The notes beneath the pieces are model-generated. The model had not been told where the DNA came from and ran no database searches. It saw only the letters and a program-made list of their open reading frames with translations. A stretch of DNA of 64,000 nucleotides from Ascarosepion bandense (Eukaryota > Mollusca > Cephalopoda > Sepiida > Sepiidae): positions 1,477,001 through 1,541,000 of the forward strand of contig JBBBDQ010001922.1 in the NCBI GenBank assembly GCA_037127315.1. The letters are read 5' to 3'. This document shows positions 10,351-20,681 of this stretch, piece after piece. How positions within the stretch are numbered: position 1 is the first letter of the stretch; the number at the start of each line of letters is the position of its first letter. A program made the translations under genes and the position numbers.

Positions 10351-10575
10351 TTAATGAAAAGGATAACACGAATTGGGATAGAAATTAATGTTCATTGAAC
10401 AAGTTAGGGGTATCAAGAAATGTTCGTAATAGTAATTTGTTGGAAAGAGTTCATGCGTAAGTACGTATGTAAGTATGAGCGTTTGTTTGGTAGGAATGTC
10501 TTTGGATGGAGAAGAAGAAGTAAAAGGAATCAGCACACGCGAAAGTAGGAGAAGGAGGACGAATGTCCGGGTCAA
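10351..10575 (-). CDS. Small ORF with signal-peptide-like start (unit A)
   Basis: 74 codons beginning MTRTFVLLLLLSRVLIPFTS and continuing SPSKDIPTKQTLI. The start is hydrophobic with a basic N-terminus, like a secretion signal. The ATG lies 81 bp downstream of TATAAATGA, and an AATAAA follows about 220 bp later. The paralogue at 12251-12454 shares the first ~34 residues and then diverges through frameshifts. No family recognised. It may be a leader ORF inside an LTR or simply chance. Confidence 0.25.
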   Translation of the reverse strand: MTRTFVLLLLLSRVLIPFTSSSPSKDIPTKQTLILTYVLTHELFPTNYYYEHFLIPLTCSMNINFYPNSCYPFH

Positions 10576-10817
10576 CTTGAAGCTTCTCCCGTTACATTTT
10601 AGCTTGTCGTCTCTGCTGCTTCCGTCCCTGACTGTCTAACTCACGCTGATCAAAGTCATTTATAGTCATTTAAATTTTTCACACTGGATCGGGAAATCGT
10701 TTTTAGCCTTGCAATTCGCTCCCATTGGTCAGAAAACATCTACTCGCGAAATCCTTTTTCATCTTTTTCTTTAAGCAGACGGTCAATCTTTTTTTTATGC
10801 GACTAAACCAGTATTTC

Positions 10818-11392
10818 ACACGTCAGCTCCTTGGGCTTCTTGACTAAATACAAAGGAGGATCTGTAACGTGGTTGATACTGACTTGGCAGACCGGATGCA
10901 GCCGCTCTCTCACCGGCGTGATGTGGCTTCCCTGTGCCTCTTCTACAAGTACTTTCATGGCTTCTGCTCCGATGAGCTTAGAGCACTGGTGCCGCCTAAG
11001 CACGAATTTACACGAGATACTAGATTAGCAACTAGGTCCCACCCTTTTACAGTTAAACAAATAAGATGTAACCGTAAATTCTACTCCAACAGCTTCTTTT
11101 CTCGCGCTTCCCGCCTGTGGAACTCCCTTCCACAAGTCTGCTTTCCCGACAATTACAACCTCCATGTGTTTAAAAGTAGGGTCAATAGACACCTCCTATC
11201 ACACTAACTCCCAACTATTCTCACAACACTCTCATCTACCCAACCCTCATTCTCGGTATCCTCACCCGCCTATCACCCACCCTCTGTTATTTCCTATATT
11301 TAACCAGCCTTTCTCCACTCTACGTAGCCCCCTGCACAGTAGTGGCAGTGACATGCCTTGCTCGGGGTGAAACGCTTATAAAAAAAAAATAT
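10818..11392 (+). pseudogene. LINE-B 3' end, copy 1 of a tandem pair
   Basis: Carries a 112-codon frame (10869-11207) with SHRRDVASLCLFYKYFHGF, FTRDTRLATRSHPFTVKQ and RLWNSLPQVCFPDNYNLHVF, which is the C-terminus after the RT domain in Jockey/CR1-type LINEs. A 3' UTR follows with TACGTAGCCCCCTGCACAG and CCTTGCTCGGGGTGAAA, then an A-rich tail. It is 5' truncated. The next copy differs at only about seven residues. Confidence 0.8.
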
Positions 11393-11429
11393 ATTTGTAT
11401 ACTTACACACATCCCCAAATATCTGGTCG

Positions 11430-12010
11430 GGTGCCCCTGCTACTCTCCTTGGGCTTCTTGACAAAATACAAAGGAGGATCTGTAACGTGGTTGATACTGA
11501 CTTGGCAGAACGGCTGCAGCCGCTCTCACACCGGCGTGATGTAGCTTCCCTGTGCCTCTTCTACAAGTACTTTCATGGCTTCTGCTCCGATGAGCTTAGG
11601 TCACTGGTGCCGCCCAAGCACGAATTTACACGAGATACTAGATTAGCAACTAGGTCCCACCATTTTACAGTTAAACAAATAAGATGTAACCGTAAATTCT
11701 ACTCCAACAGCTTCTTTTCTCGCGCTTCCCGCCTGTGGAACTCCCTTCCACAAGTCTGCTTTCCCGACAGTTACAATCTCCAGGTGTTTAAATGTAGGGT
11801 CAATAGACACCTCCTATCACACTAACTCCCAACTATTCTCACAACACTCTCATCTACCCAACCCTCATTCTCGGTATCCTCACCCGCCTATCACCCACCC
11901 TCTGTTATTTCCTATATTTAACCAGCCTTTCTCCACTCTACGTAGCCCCCTGCACAGTAGTGGCAGTGACATGCCTTGTTCGGGGTGAAACGCTTATAAA
12001 AAAAAAGAAA
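11430..12010 (+). pseudogene. LINE-B 3' end, copy 2 of a tandem pair
   Basis: Nearly identical to 10818-11392: same truncation region, same coding end (11487-11825), same 3' UTR. It starts slightly further upstream in the element (GTCGGGTGCCCCTGCTACTC). High identity in direct orientation suggests either recent tandem duplication or two recent insertions. Confidence 0.8.
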
Positions 12011-12035
12011 AAAATTGGTGCCCGATGTGGATTTA

Positions 12036-12722
12036 CCAGTAAACATGAAACCGTAGGGAGATGGTTAATGTTTATTGACTCGGCCTTGTGTCATACATAA
12101 CCGAACTCCCTACAGCTTAAAAGTTTTATGCAGACTTATCAGAAGGTTATTAGCAGGTTGGAATGTGTGAAATAGTGGAAGAATAAACATACATTTTTCA
12201 TGTTAAATAAGAAATTTATTTTAAAAAAGAGTGACAAATATCTGTAGAAGTTAATGTTCAATGAGAAACAAGTAATGCGTTAAGGGTATCAAAAGTGTAG
12301 AAATGTTCGTAGTAGTAATTTGTTGGAGAGAGTTTATGCGCACGTATGTATGTATTAGCGTTTGTTTGGTAGGAATATCTTTGGATGGAGAAGAAGAAGT
12401 AAAAGGAATTAGCACATGAGAAAGAAGGAAAAGTAGGACGACTGTCCGAGTCACTTGAAGTTTCTTCCTTTACATTTTAGTGTGTCGTCTCGTCTCATTG
12501 CTCCCATCTGACTGACTGGCGCTGATTTGATCAAAGCCTTTATAGTCATTCAGATTTTCGCACTGGATCGCTAAGTCCCATTAGTCTTGCAAATCACTTC
12601 CATTGGTCAGAAAATCAATTTAACATCTACTTGCGAAATCCGATTTCAATTTTTTCTTTAAACACATGGTCAATTTTTCTTTATTTGGGAAAAATTAGGA
12701 TTACACGCGTCATTTTGAATCT
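12036..12722 (-). mobile_element. LTR-like repeat unit B
   Basis: Uninterrupted counterpart of unit A. On the minus strand: start TGACGCGTGTAATCC, CCAAT at 12602-12606, TATAAAGG at 12538-12544, AATAAA near 12221, and end near GGTTTCA. On its inner side lies TGGTGCCCGATGTGG, which on the plus strand resembles a retroelement primer-binding site, but in the wrong orientation for this LTR. If LTRs, the internal region has been lost and replaced by LINE copies. Confidence 0.45.
12251..12454 (-). CDS. Small ORF with signal-peptide-like start (unit B)
   Basis: 67 codons beginning MTRTVVLLFLLSHVLIPFTS and sharing SPSKDIPTKQTLI with the ORF at 10351-10575. Beyond that the frame has shifted relative to the paralogue. 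The promoter layout (CCAAT, TATA, then ATG 84 bp downstream) is the same. Function unknown; a coding role is not established. Confidence 0.25.
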   Translation of the reverse strand: MTRTVVLLFLLSHVLIPFTSSSPSKDIPTKQTLIHTYVRINSLQQITTTNISTLLIPLTHYLFLIEH

Positions 12723-13430
12723 TTGTAAAAGTTAAGAAGTTTGATTTTAATTCTTAATTTCCTATCCTATATAACTACAGCTTGAAATTAACAGAAAGCT
12801 TTAACTTCGAGTGGAAACACCTCTTTCGTGTGGGATGGCTTAACCAATTGGCAACAGATTTTTTATGAACAAAGTTTTTGTGTTCTGTCTGATATCTCTT
12901 CCTTCCGTTTTATCCACAATATTGTTTGCTGTTTAATTCGTTAAAAAAACACGCTTATTTGGGGCTTTTACAACTCTGCTCAATTATGCTGTGTATTAGA
13001 GCGAAATAATGATACCCGTACAATGATTAGTGTATTCTATCAGCAAAAGATGTCATTAGTTATTCGTAGGATTATTAACCGCCATAAATAGAGCCGTTTC
13101 TAAGCGTTTCCAACATGAGCTCGAAAACTCGCTAATATATTAATCAATATTTCTTATAATGAAATATTCTGTTGTTCATCATGGCCACCTTATTGTACAG
13201 AACGCCGCTAAGTATGCAGCAACGAAAGAAATGTTTTACGATTAGTTTTGAATTGTTTTTCAAAAGCCATGTTATAAAATATCCTTCCATATTCTCTAGA
13301 CCCGTGGAATATTTACTGATTTTGCCAGTCAAGATATTATGATTATCCCGTATATATTTCGGCAATTACTCGCCGAATACGGTTATTATACAGTTATTGA
13401 AGAGAAACTTACAAATATGATAATGAACGA
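12723..13430. other. No recognised feature
   Basis: Looks single-copy within the window; no coding frame or repeat that I recognise. Confidence 0.4.
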
Positions 13431-14102
13431 AATTAATAGAAAATAATAAGGAAAGACTGAGTAAATATTTCAAAGAAAGAGAAAGAGAAAGAATGAAAAA
13501 AAAAGATGTGAGCATAAATAATGAGAAAGAAAAAAGAAAGATTGAAAAAATATTCAGAAAGAAAGACGAGAAATTTTAATAAAGCCGGATTAAAAGAAAA
13601 TATTACGGAAAAAGAAAGAAAAAAAGAAAGAGAGAACAAGTGTACGTAATGAAGAAAGAAAGACCATGGAATATGAAAAAGGAAAAAAAAATGAAAAAGA
13701 GAGAATGCATGAATATTTTAAATAAAATAAAAACTGAGAAAATTTTAAGAAATGGAGCCATATTAAGGGGAAATATTATTGAAAAAGAAACAAAAAAAAT
13801 ATAAAGAAATAAAGAAAGAAATGTAAGAAAGAAAGAAAGAAAGAAAGAAAAAGAGAAAGAAAGAAAGAACCAGAATAAGTATTAAAGAAAGAAAGACGAC
13901 AGAAATATGAAAAAGAAAAATGAATAAAAAAAGATAAAATGTATGAATGTCGAGAAAGAAATAAAAACTGAGGAAATGTTAATATATGAATAGAGTCGGA
14001 ATAATCGAAAATATTATAAAGAAAGAAAGAAAGCAAGCATGAAAGAAAGAAAGAAAGAAAGAAAGAAAATAGGCATGAAAGAAAGAAAGAAAATAGGCAT
14101 GA

Positions 14103-14134
<32 letters not shown>

Positions 14135-14590
14135 AAATAGGCATGAAAGAAAAAAAGAAAATAGGCATGAAAGAAAGAAAGAAAGAAAATAGGCATGAAA
14201 GAAAGAAAGAAAGAAAGAAAGAAAATAGGCATGAAAGAAAGAAAGAAAGAAAGAAAGAACCAGAATAAGTATTAAAGAAAGAAAGACGACAGAAATATGA
14301 AAAAGAAAAATGAATAAAAAAAGATAAAATGTATGAATGTCGAGAAAGAAATAAAAACTGAGGAAATGTTAATATATGAATAGAGTCGGAATAAACGAAA
14401 ATATTAGAAAGAAAGAAAGAAAGAAAGAAAGAACAAGAAAGAAAGAAAGAAAGAAAGAAAGAACAAGAAAGAAAGAAAGAACAAGAATAAGTAAGAAAGA
14501 AAGAAAGATGGCAGGAATATGAAGAAGAAAAATGAATAAAAGAAGATAGAATGTATGAATATCAAGAAAGAAATAAAAACTAATAAAATG
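13431..14590 (+). repeat. GAAA array with embedded segmental duplication
   Basis: Mostly (GAAA)n with short punctuators such as ATAGGCAT. A ~150-bp non-microsatellite segment starting GAACCAGAATAAGTATTAAA occurs at about 13868-14016 and almost unchanged at about 14258-14406, so the array grew by duplicating ~390-bp blocks. Antisense frames give poly-Phe/Leu/Ser peptides that are not genes. Confidence 0.9.
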
Positions 14591-14659
14591 TCAACAGCAC
14601 ATCACTCAATAAATCCTGACCCTAACAAATAAAATAACTTTTAAACAAAATTCGACTTT

Positions 14660-15600
14660 ATTTATCAACATAGTCTCCTTCTAGGGTAATACACTGATTC
14701 CAACACTTCTCTCACAATTCAATGTTTTTTGTCGAACAGTTTCTCTTTGGCCTCAGTTTCCGGTATCACTACTTTACTGGAGTCAAATTTTTCCCTGAAC
14801 CATTTTTTGAAGTCTACAAACAGCCAGTAGTCGCTGTGAATCAGATCTGAATAATAGTGTGGATGTGGAATCAATTCGAAATGCCATTTATGTAGTTTTG
14901 CCATCGTTGCGATGGATTCGTTACACGGTGCGTTGTCTTGGTTGGTGAAACATCACTTTTTTCTTCTAAATTTGTAGCCATTTTCAGGTGATTTCTTCCT
15001 TCAAATGCACTAATAATGCTATATAATATTTGTTATTGATGGTTCTTTCTTTCTCAAGGTAATCGATAAACAAAATACCATGAGCATCCCAAAAGAGGCC
15101 ATAATGTTGCCTGCTGATGTTTGCATTTTTGGTCGCTTTGGACGGCTTTTACCTGCTTCTGTCCACTCAGATGACCGTCAATTTAACTCCGGCGTGAAGT
15201 GGTGGATCCACTTTTCTTTTTTTTTTTTTTTTTTTACCCAAGCAAGGCGGTAAGGCCACTGGTGTGCAGGGGGGCTACGTAAGAGTGAAAAGATTGGAAA
15301 AGAGAAAGCCGGAAACCACGTCCTAAGCAGGAACCATTGTCACATATTTACGCAAAAACTCTTTCTTGTTGTGTTGAAACAGTTGCAAACAATCGTAGAC
15401 GTGTTTTTGTTTTTGATCGACTGTGAGCAAACGCGGCACCCACTTTGAACACAGCTTTCTCATTGACAAATATTCATGCAAATTGATGAATACACTGCCT
15501 TCTGATATGTTCAAGAATTGAATGTGGGTAGAAGTGGCCATTTTAACGCCATCTTCCACTTTTAATGGGCTAACCAAATGATTACTGATGATTCTAGCCT
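14660..15600 (-). pseudogene. mariner transposase pseudogene (DD34D type), broken by a LINE tail
   Basis: N-terminal half (15323-15577): SEGSVFINLHEYLSMRKLC, SKWVPRLLTVDQKQ and KEFLRKYVTM. C-terminal part: QDNAPC-like sequence with a 4-bp insertion, MAKLHKWHFELIPHPHYYSD, then SDYWLF, and in another frame WNQCITLEGDYVDK followed by TAA at 14660-14662. This is the mariner order and closely recalls the Hsmar1-like group. The region expected to hold the first catalytic Asp (DETW) is interrupted by a LINE-B tail, and several frameshifts follow. The N-terminal DNA-binding domain is missing. Confidence 0.85.
15218..15335 (-). mobile_element. LINE-B 3' tail inserted in mariner
   Basis: Antisense LINE-B end: a poly-T run (poly-A tail), ACCCAAGCAAGGCGGTAAGG, GGGGCTACGTAAGAGTGAAA and GCCGGAAACCACG. 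It sits between the codons for VTM and WIHH of the mariner frame. No target duplication is seen; a few bases of target appear lost. Confidence 0.8.
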
Positions 15601-15734
15601 ATGAAATATAACCCGACAACATCCTGGCAAATGCCTTAACAGAACAGACCAAGGAATACTAAATAACACTTTGTCTCGATATATACATATGTGCGCGTGC
15701 TCGCGAATGCTTATTTAAATTAAACTTATGCTTT

Positions 15735-16660
15735 GCACATCAGTCAGCCAGTTAAATGCCATACGTGATACACGCTTTGAGCGATCATGTCTCGAAAGAG
15801 ACATGACTGACTGCTCAGAAGATTATCCCGCAGCAGGTTGCTATTACTTTCTGCGGTAAACTGGTCGCCAGCCAAAGCTATAGAACCCAATCTGTCCTGT
15901 TATGTGACTCATAGCTAGAGGGGGGGGGAGGAAATGTCTTATTTAATTAAGTAATAATTACTGGGGGATCAGTTTATTACTTCATAACAACAGAAAACCT
16001 ATACCCCACTTTATGCCCAGTAGAAGCCTTAATTATGATTCCAACTATTATATTCAGTCAGTCAGTTAATTGTTTATTCATTCCTTGATACACGCTTGGG
16101 CGATCATGTCTCAAATGAAACATGACTGACTGGGCAGAAGATTATCCCGCAGTAGGTTGCCATTGCTTTCTACGGTAGACTGATTGCCAGCCAAGGCTAT
16201 AGAACCCAATCTGTCCTGTTATTTGACTCATAGCTAGAGAGGGAAGAAATGTATTATATTATAAAGTAGTAATTAGTGGGGGATTAGTTTATTACTTCAT
16301 AACAACAGAAAACCTATCCCCTACTTCATGCCCAGTAGAAGCTTAATCATCATTCTAACTTATATATTTAGTCAGTCAGTTGTGCTATACGTGATACACG
16401 TTTTGGGTGATCATGTCTCGAAAGAGACATGACTTACTGGGCAGAAGATTATCACACAGTAGGTTGCCATTGCTTTCTGCCGTAGTCTGGTTGCCAGCCA
16501 AGGCTATAGAACCCAATCTGTCCTATTATTTAAGCTATAATTGGAGGGAAGAGACGGATTTCTCGAGGGTATTTGTGCGTAAGTGAATGCAAGGAGTTCC
16601 ACCGGAAATCGAACTTGACTCCCCTATTTGTCGTTTCGAGTCGATATCGATTGCACCACA
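15735..16660 (-). mobile_element. SINE-1 trimer with two hairpin linkers
   Basis: Three antisense SINE-1 bodies (about 15739-15905, 16066-16240, 16376-16560) are joined by two ~130-bp linkers. Only the rightmost body continues into a tRNA-like head (to about 16660), so on the minus strand it is head, body, linker, body, linker, body. Each linker holds a decayed form of the inverted repeat seen intact at 17552-17602 (GGGGGATCAGTTT and partner). Body hairpins at about 15785, 16107 and 16408. Confidence 0.85.
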
Positions 16661-17200
16661 TTTGCACATCATTTGCCACATACTGTGGGCTTTTTACTAA
16701 AAACGGCGGCCATTGCGGCTATTTTGAGGTCAGACCACCAGAGAGAGAAAAATGCAAAAAGGAAAGTTTGTTGCGAAAAGCAATTCTAGTCAAATCACAT
16801 TTTTCTGCTTTGCTTATTCATTCATTCATTTATTTTTTTTATTAAATGGCGGTTTGATTCAAGAAATAACACATCAAAGAATTAAACTTTGAAGTACAAA
16901 ACGTTGATGATTCACCAAAATGCAAAACGAGAAAAAATAAGAAAAATCGTCAGAAATTGAAAACGACTCTCAAAAATAGAAAAGTATCGACCAACGGGTG
17001 TTAAGGCTCGAAAAATGAATTCGGAATATTAACATATAAAGATAAAAATATCTGTAGTATGTGACTGTCAACAGGAGATTCAAAATGGTCTGTATAGCAT
17101 ATAATATCACACAGAAAAGTTTCTTCTACGAAAAAAATGATACGTGGCGACTCCATTGTGTAAGGGTTTCACTCAAAAAGTTACCAATATAAGATTTGTA
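16661..17200. other. No recognised feature
   Basis: AT-rich with short A-runs; no coding or repeat assignment. Confidence 0.4.
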
Positions 17201-17815
17201 CTGCGTTGTGATGCAGTGGATATCGGCTAGGAACGAGTCATCAGGGAGCCGAGGTCAAATTCCAGTTGAGGTCCTTGCATTCACTTACGCGCAAATACCC
17301 TTGGGAAAGGTATTAATCCGTCTCTTCCTTCAAGTTATGGGTTAAATAACAGGACAGATTGGGTTCTATAGCCTTAGCTGGAAACCAGTCTGCCGCAGAA
17401 AGCAATGGCAACCTATTGCGGCATAATCTTCTGCCCTTTCAGTCATGTCTCTTTCGAGACATGATCGCCCAAAGCGTGTATAATATATGACACTTAACTG
17501 ACTGACTGAACATAATAGTTGGAAATATAATTAAACTTCTACTGGACTTAAAGTGGGGGATCAGTTTTCCACTGTTATGAAGTAATAAACTGATCCCCCA
17601 CTAATAATACTTAATAAAATAATGTAATATGATTTATTCTTCCTCCAGCTATGAGTTAAATGACAGGACAGATTGGGTTCTATAGCCTTGGCTGGAAACC
17701 AGTCTACCGCAGAAAGCAATGGCAACCTACTGCGGGATAATCTTCTGCTCTGTCAGTCATGTCTCTTTCGAGACATGATCGCCCAAGCGTGTATCACGTA
17801 TGGCACTTAACTTTC
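17201..17815 (+). mobile_element. SINE-1 dimer with hairpin linker
   Basis: A complete SINE-1 (17201-17506) is followed by a ~140-bp linker and a second body without tRNA head (17646-17815). In the linker, AGTGGGGGATCAGTTT (17552-17567) pairs perfectly with AAACTGATCCCCCACT (17587-17602) across a 19-base loop. The same head-body-linker-body order is seen at 26695-27215, 27952-28440 and, in antisense, 15735-16660 and 31157-31568. Confidence 0.9.
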
Positions 17816-18068
17816 TCAAAGTTCAAAGATGTAGGAGCTCTGGGAATTGACGTAGAATGTGACCTAAAAGCAAACCAGTTGCAGAATTATTCCTTGATCT
17901 TCAACTGTTAACGCACAAATATAAAAAAAGTACGTAAATATAGACTCACTGAAGATGACCATAAAGCAGGCAGTTATATATACACCCGATGTGGCCAGAG
18001 ATATGATCGTTCACGTGAGAATATCAAACGTTCGTTCAAAACCCTGAAACAACATACCCTTAAAATCT
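17816..18068 (+). other. Decayed zinc-finger-like coding remnant
   Basis: One frame at 17937-18068 reads KYRLTEDDHKAGSYIYTRCG and QRYDRSRENIKRSFK. The spacing resembles a C2H2-type knuckle in which one Cys and the ligands at the far end have been replaced. It could be an exon remnant or part of a transposon; I do not recognise the family. Confidence 0.25.
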
Positions 18069-18184
18069 TGTTATAGAAGGAGTGGTCCGATTTTAATCAA
18101 ATTTGATACACTCATAAACAAAGACATAAGAAACAATATTCAGAAGTTTCAAGATTGCAGTTCTTACAATAGTGCAGACAATCG

Positions 18185-18237
<53 letters not shown>

Positions 18238-18614
18238 CAAGATGTTTGTGCGTGTGTCTGTTTATCTGCCTGTATTTTTTTCAGCCCTTTTATTTTAGTT
18301 TTTGCTTCAGGTTTGGCTCTAAGTAGGTATAATTGTAGTTCTTAGTCTCAGCCATGATACCATTTTCTCAGAGGACTTATTTAGATTTCAAAATTCAGTT
18401 TACGACGAAAAAAACTTATTTGATATCAATACCAGGAAATCAAAATTTGACTTACATCCTTTCGTTTTTCTTTCAGTCTACGGTTTCGCTTTAACTGGAA
18501 ACAACTATTGTTTTTTAGTCTTTCGTGCCAACGTCCAAAGAGTCTGAGCTCCAGGACCATGGATTAGTTTTAAAGCTTTCATTACACCCGAGCAACTCCG
18601 GACTATACTGCTAG
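18069..18614 (+). mobile_element. Helitron H2, 5' truncated
   Basis: Starts inside the element at TTATAGAAGGAGTGGTCCG and runs to ACCCGAGCAACTCCGGACTA and TACTGCTAG. It includes a long (TA)n (about 18190-18232). Clear homologue of the Helitrons at 8836-9579, 20294-21032 and 51168-51947. Confidence 0.8.
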
Positions 18615-18635
18615 AATATATATATAGTCATCCGC

Positions 18636-19700
18636 ATACAGACCTGTTCCGCTGTACCATAGTTCGTCGGTGCGACAAGACAACCGGGATTGAAACTTGA
18701 CCGATTTGGCATTAGTCGTAGATTCTACTCCTAAACTCTCGGCACTTGGTAGAGAAAGGCAATATTTTTAGCGTTGTATTTACGTAATGTAAACAAACGC
18801 CTGTAGCCCTGAGTATTCAATTCATAGCTGAAGAATGTTGCATAGAGCATTAAGTGGATACTGTTTATAAATTCTAACCTCCTCCAGCGTGCATGAATAG
18901 ACATCCGAAAAAAGCCTGTTTTGCTGTATCACAGATCATCAGTTGGGGCTAGACAACCGATTGCTTCAAGTCGGGATTTGGCATCAGTCAGATGTTCTAA
19001 CCCTAACCGCACTGATAAGCTGATACAGCGAAACAGATCTAAATGTGGATGACTATATATATATATATATCATCCACATTTAGATCTGTTTCGCTGTATC
19101 AGCTTATCAGTACGGTTTGTCATCCGATTGCTTCTAGCCATGATTGAAACCCGACCGTCGGCGATTAAAACTGTTGACAGTCAGCGATTTTACCACTGAG
19201 CGCTTTGTAGAAGAAGGCGGACTTTTAGCGTGTTATATATAATGTAACATACGCCAGTAGCTGAGAGTGTTCAAATTCATGAATGAATGAACGATGTGTA
19301 GATACTTGAGTAGCTACTGGTTTTTTAAAGTCTACCATTCTTCCAGGGTGCTTAATCAGGGTGTGAGATCGTAGAATAATCATCCGCTGACAGATCTGTT
19401 TCGCTGTATCACAGCTCATCAGTAGGATTAGACATCCGGTTGCTTTTTACCCAGGATTGAAACCTGACCAAATTGGCGTCAGTGGGCGATTCTGTTTCTG
19501 AGTTATGGGCGCTCGGTAGAAGGAGACTTTTAGTACATGATATGCCATGTAAACATATGCCAGTAGTTGAGAGTGTTGAAATTCATTACTGACTGAACGA
19601 TGCTTAGATGCTTGAATAGCTACTGTTTTTTTTTTTTTTTTTTTTAAGTCTATCATTTCTCCACAGTGCTCATTCAGGGTGTGAGAGTGTCTGAACAATA
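18636..19700 (-). repeat. Cluster of a second tRNA-like repeat family (~310-bp units)
   Basis: Four or more related units, most of them antisense. Each has GGTTTCAATC (B-box-like) with GCGCTCAGTGGTAA (A-box-like) upstream on the minus strand, and a tail containing GATACAGCGAAACAGATCT. Units also share a ~150-bp segment with AACGATG and ACTCTCA. A further tail fragment is at about 27545-27598. This looks like another tRNA-derived SINE that has become locally tandem. Confidence 0.55.
19012..19110. repeat. Palindrome with 41-bp arms and TA-run loop
   Basis: The arm CTGATAAGCTGATACAGCGA and beyond (19012-19052) is exactly mirrored at 19070-19110 across a (TA)n loop of 17 bases. The arms are the tail of the tRNA-like repeat family, so two tails meet head-on. 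Confidence 0.9.
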
Positions 19701-20039
19701 CTCTCTTACTAGAAAATATACACTTGCAGTCTTCGTGATCTGGCTAAAACATGCTTACCCGTCCATGGAAATCCCGATTAAATTTAAATCTACTTATAAA
19801 GATATTATTGATAAGGTTACTTTATTAGCGTGTACAATAAGACTGCATTCTGTCTGTCAGTCACAATCTATTTGAATTTATGTACGGGAATTTTTTATGT
19901 ATTTATACAATTATTTAATTTTTTTTTTATTTTGATCGAGAATGATGTGATGAGAAAAACCAAACGGAAAGAACAGCAGGCCATGAGCTGTGCTTTTCCA
20001 CCAGATTTATATTAACGTCTCCAGCTTCTAAGAGGATTT
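19701..20039. other. No recognised feature
   Basis: Short hydrophobic frames only; not supported as genes. Confidence 0.4.
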
Positions 20040-20260
20040 ATTACTGGCCGAGGTAACCTTGACAACAGACTCTACGCAGATGACACTGCGTGATGGCAGA
20101 TTCGGACGGGAAACTGAAACAAGAAACAACTCATGCGTGTCTCCAAAACAGAAAAGTTACAAGTTACTCATCAGAGATGTCCATATTAAGCGCGTCTGCT
20201 TTTACCGACAGAGTTTCAGAAGGCCATTGACGAACAATGTGAGAAACGAAAAATCTTTAA
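20040..20260 (+). pseudogene. Reverse transcriptase palm remnant (YADD)
   Basis: One frame reads DNRLYADDTA and, after a one-base shift, VMADSDGKLKQETTHACLQ. The YADD box is the metal-binding motif of RT palms. It is a short, frame-shifted fragment, probably of an RTE-type LINE. Confidence 0.5.
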
Positions 20261-20293
20261 GAAGTATATGATCTACGCAGAAATTGCTATCTA

Positions 20294-20636
20294 TCTAAAG
20301 TTATTTATAAATGGAACTTTGTCTGTGTGTGTGTGTGTTTGTGTGTGTGTATCCGTTACCTACAGACTCCGAAACGGCTGAACTGATTTTCTTGAAAATT
20401 TACATAGTTGTACTATAAGCGTCTGCGAGTGTTCTTAGCTAGGTTTTGTGTCGAAGTACCCCCAATAAATATTGATAATCGATAATCGAAAAAATCGGGT
20501 TATAGAAGGAGTGTTTCGATTTTAATCAAATTTGATACACTCAGAGAAAAAGACATAAGAAACGATATTCAGAAGTTTCGAGGTTGCAGTTCTTACAATA
20601 GTGCAGAAAATCGATAATATATATATAAAATGCAAG

Positions 20637-20681
<45 letters not shown>

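Larger units (their letters stand above)
9895..10817 (-). mobile_element. LTR-like repeat unit A, interrupted by LINE-B
   Basis: Shares most of its length with unit B (12036-12722) in the same orientation. Read on the minus strand it starts TGACGTGTGAAATACTGG, has CCAAT at 10724-10728, a TATAAATGA box at 10656-10664, a 74-codon ORF, AATAAA near 10349, and ends near CTACA. A LINE-B fragment (about 9930-10190) is inserted near the 3' end. TG...CA ends plus promoter and poly(A) signals suggest an LTR. I could not confirm a target duplication, so this is an inference. Confidence 0.45.

Noticed and set aside
10818..12010. Internal region of an LTR element between units A and B
   Set aside because: The content is entirely LINE-B 3' ends; no gag or pol words.
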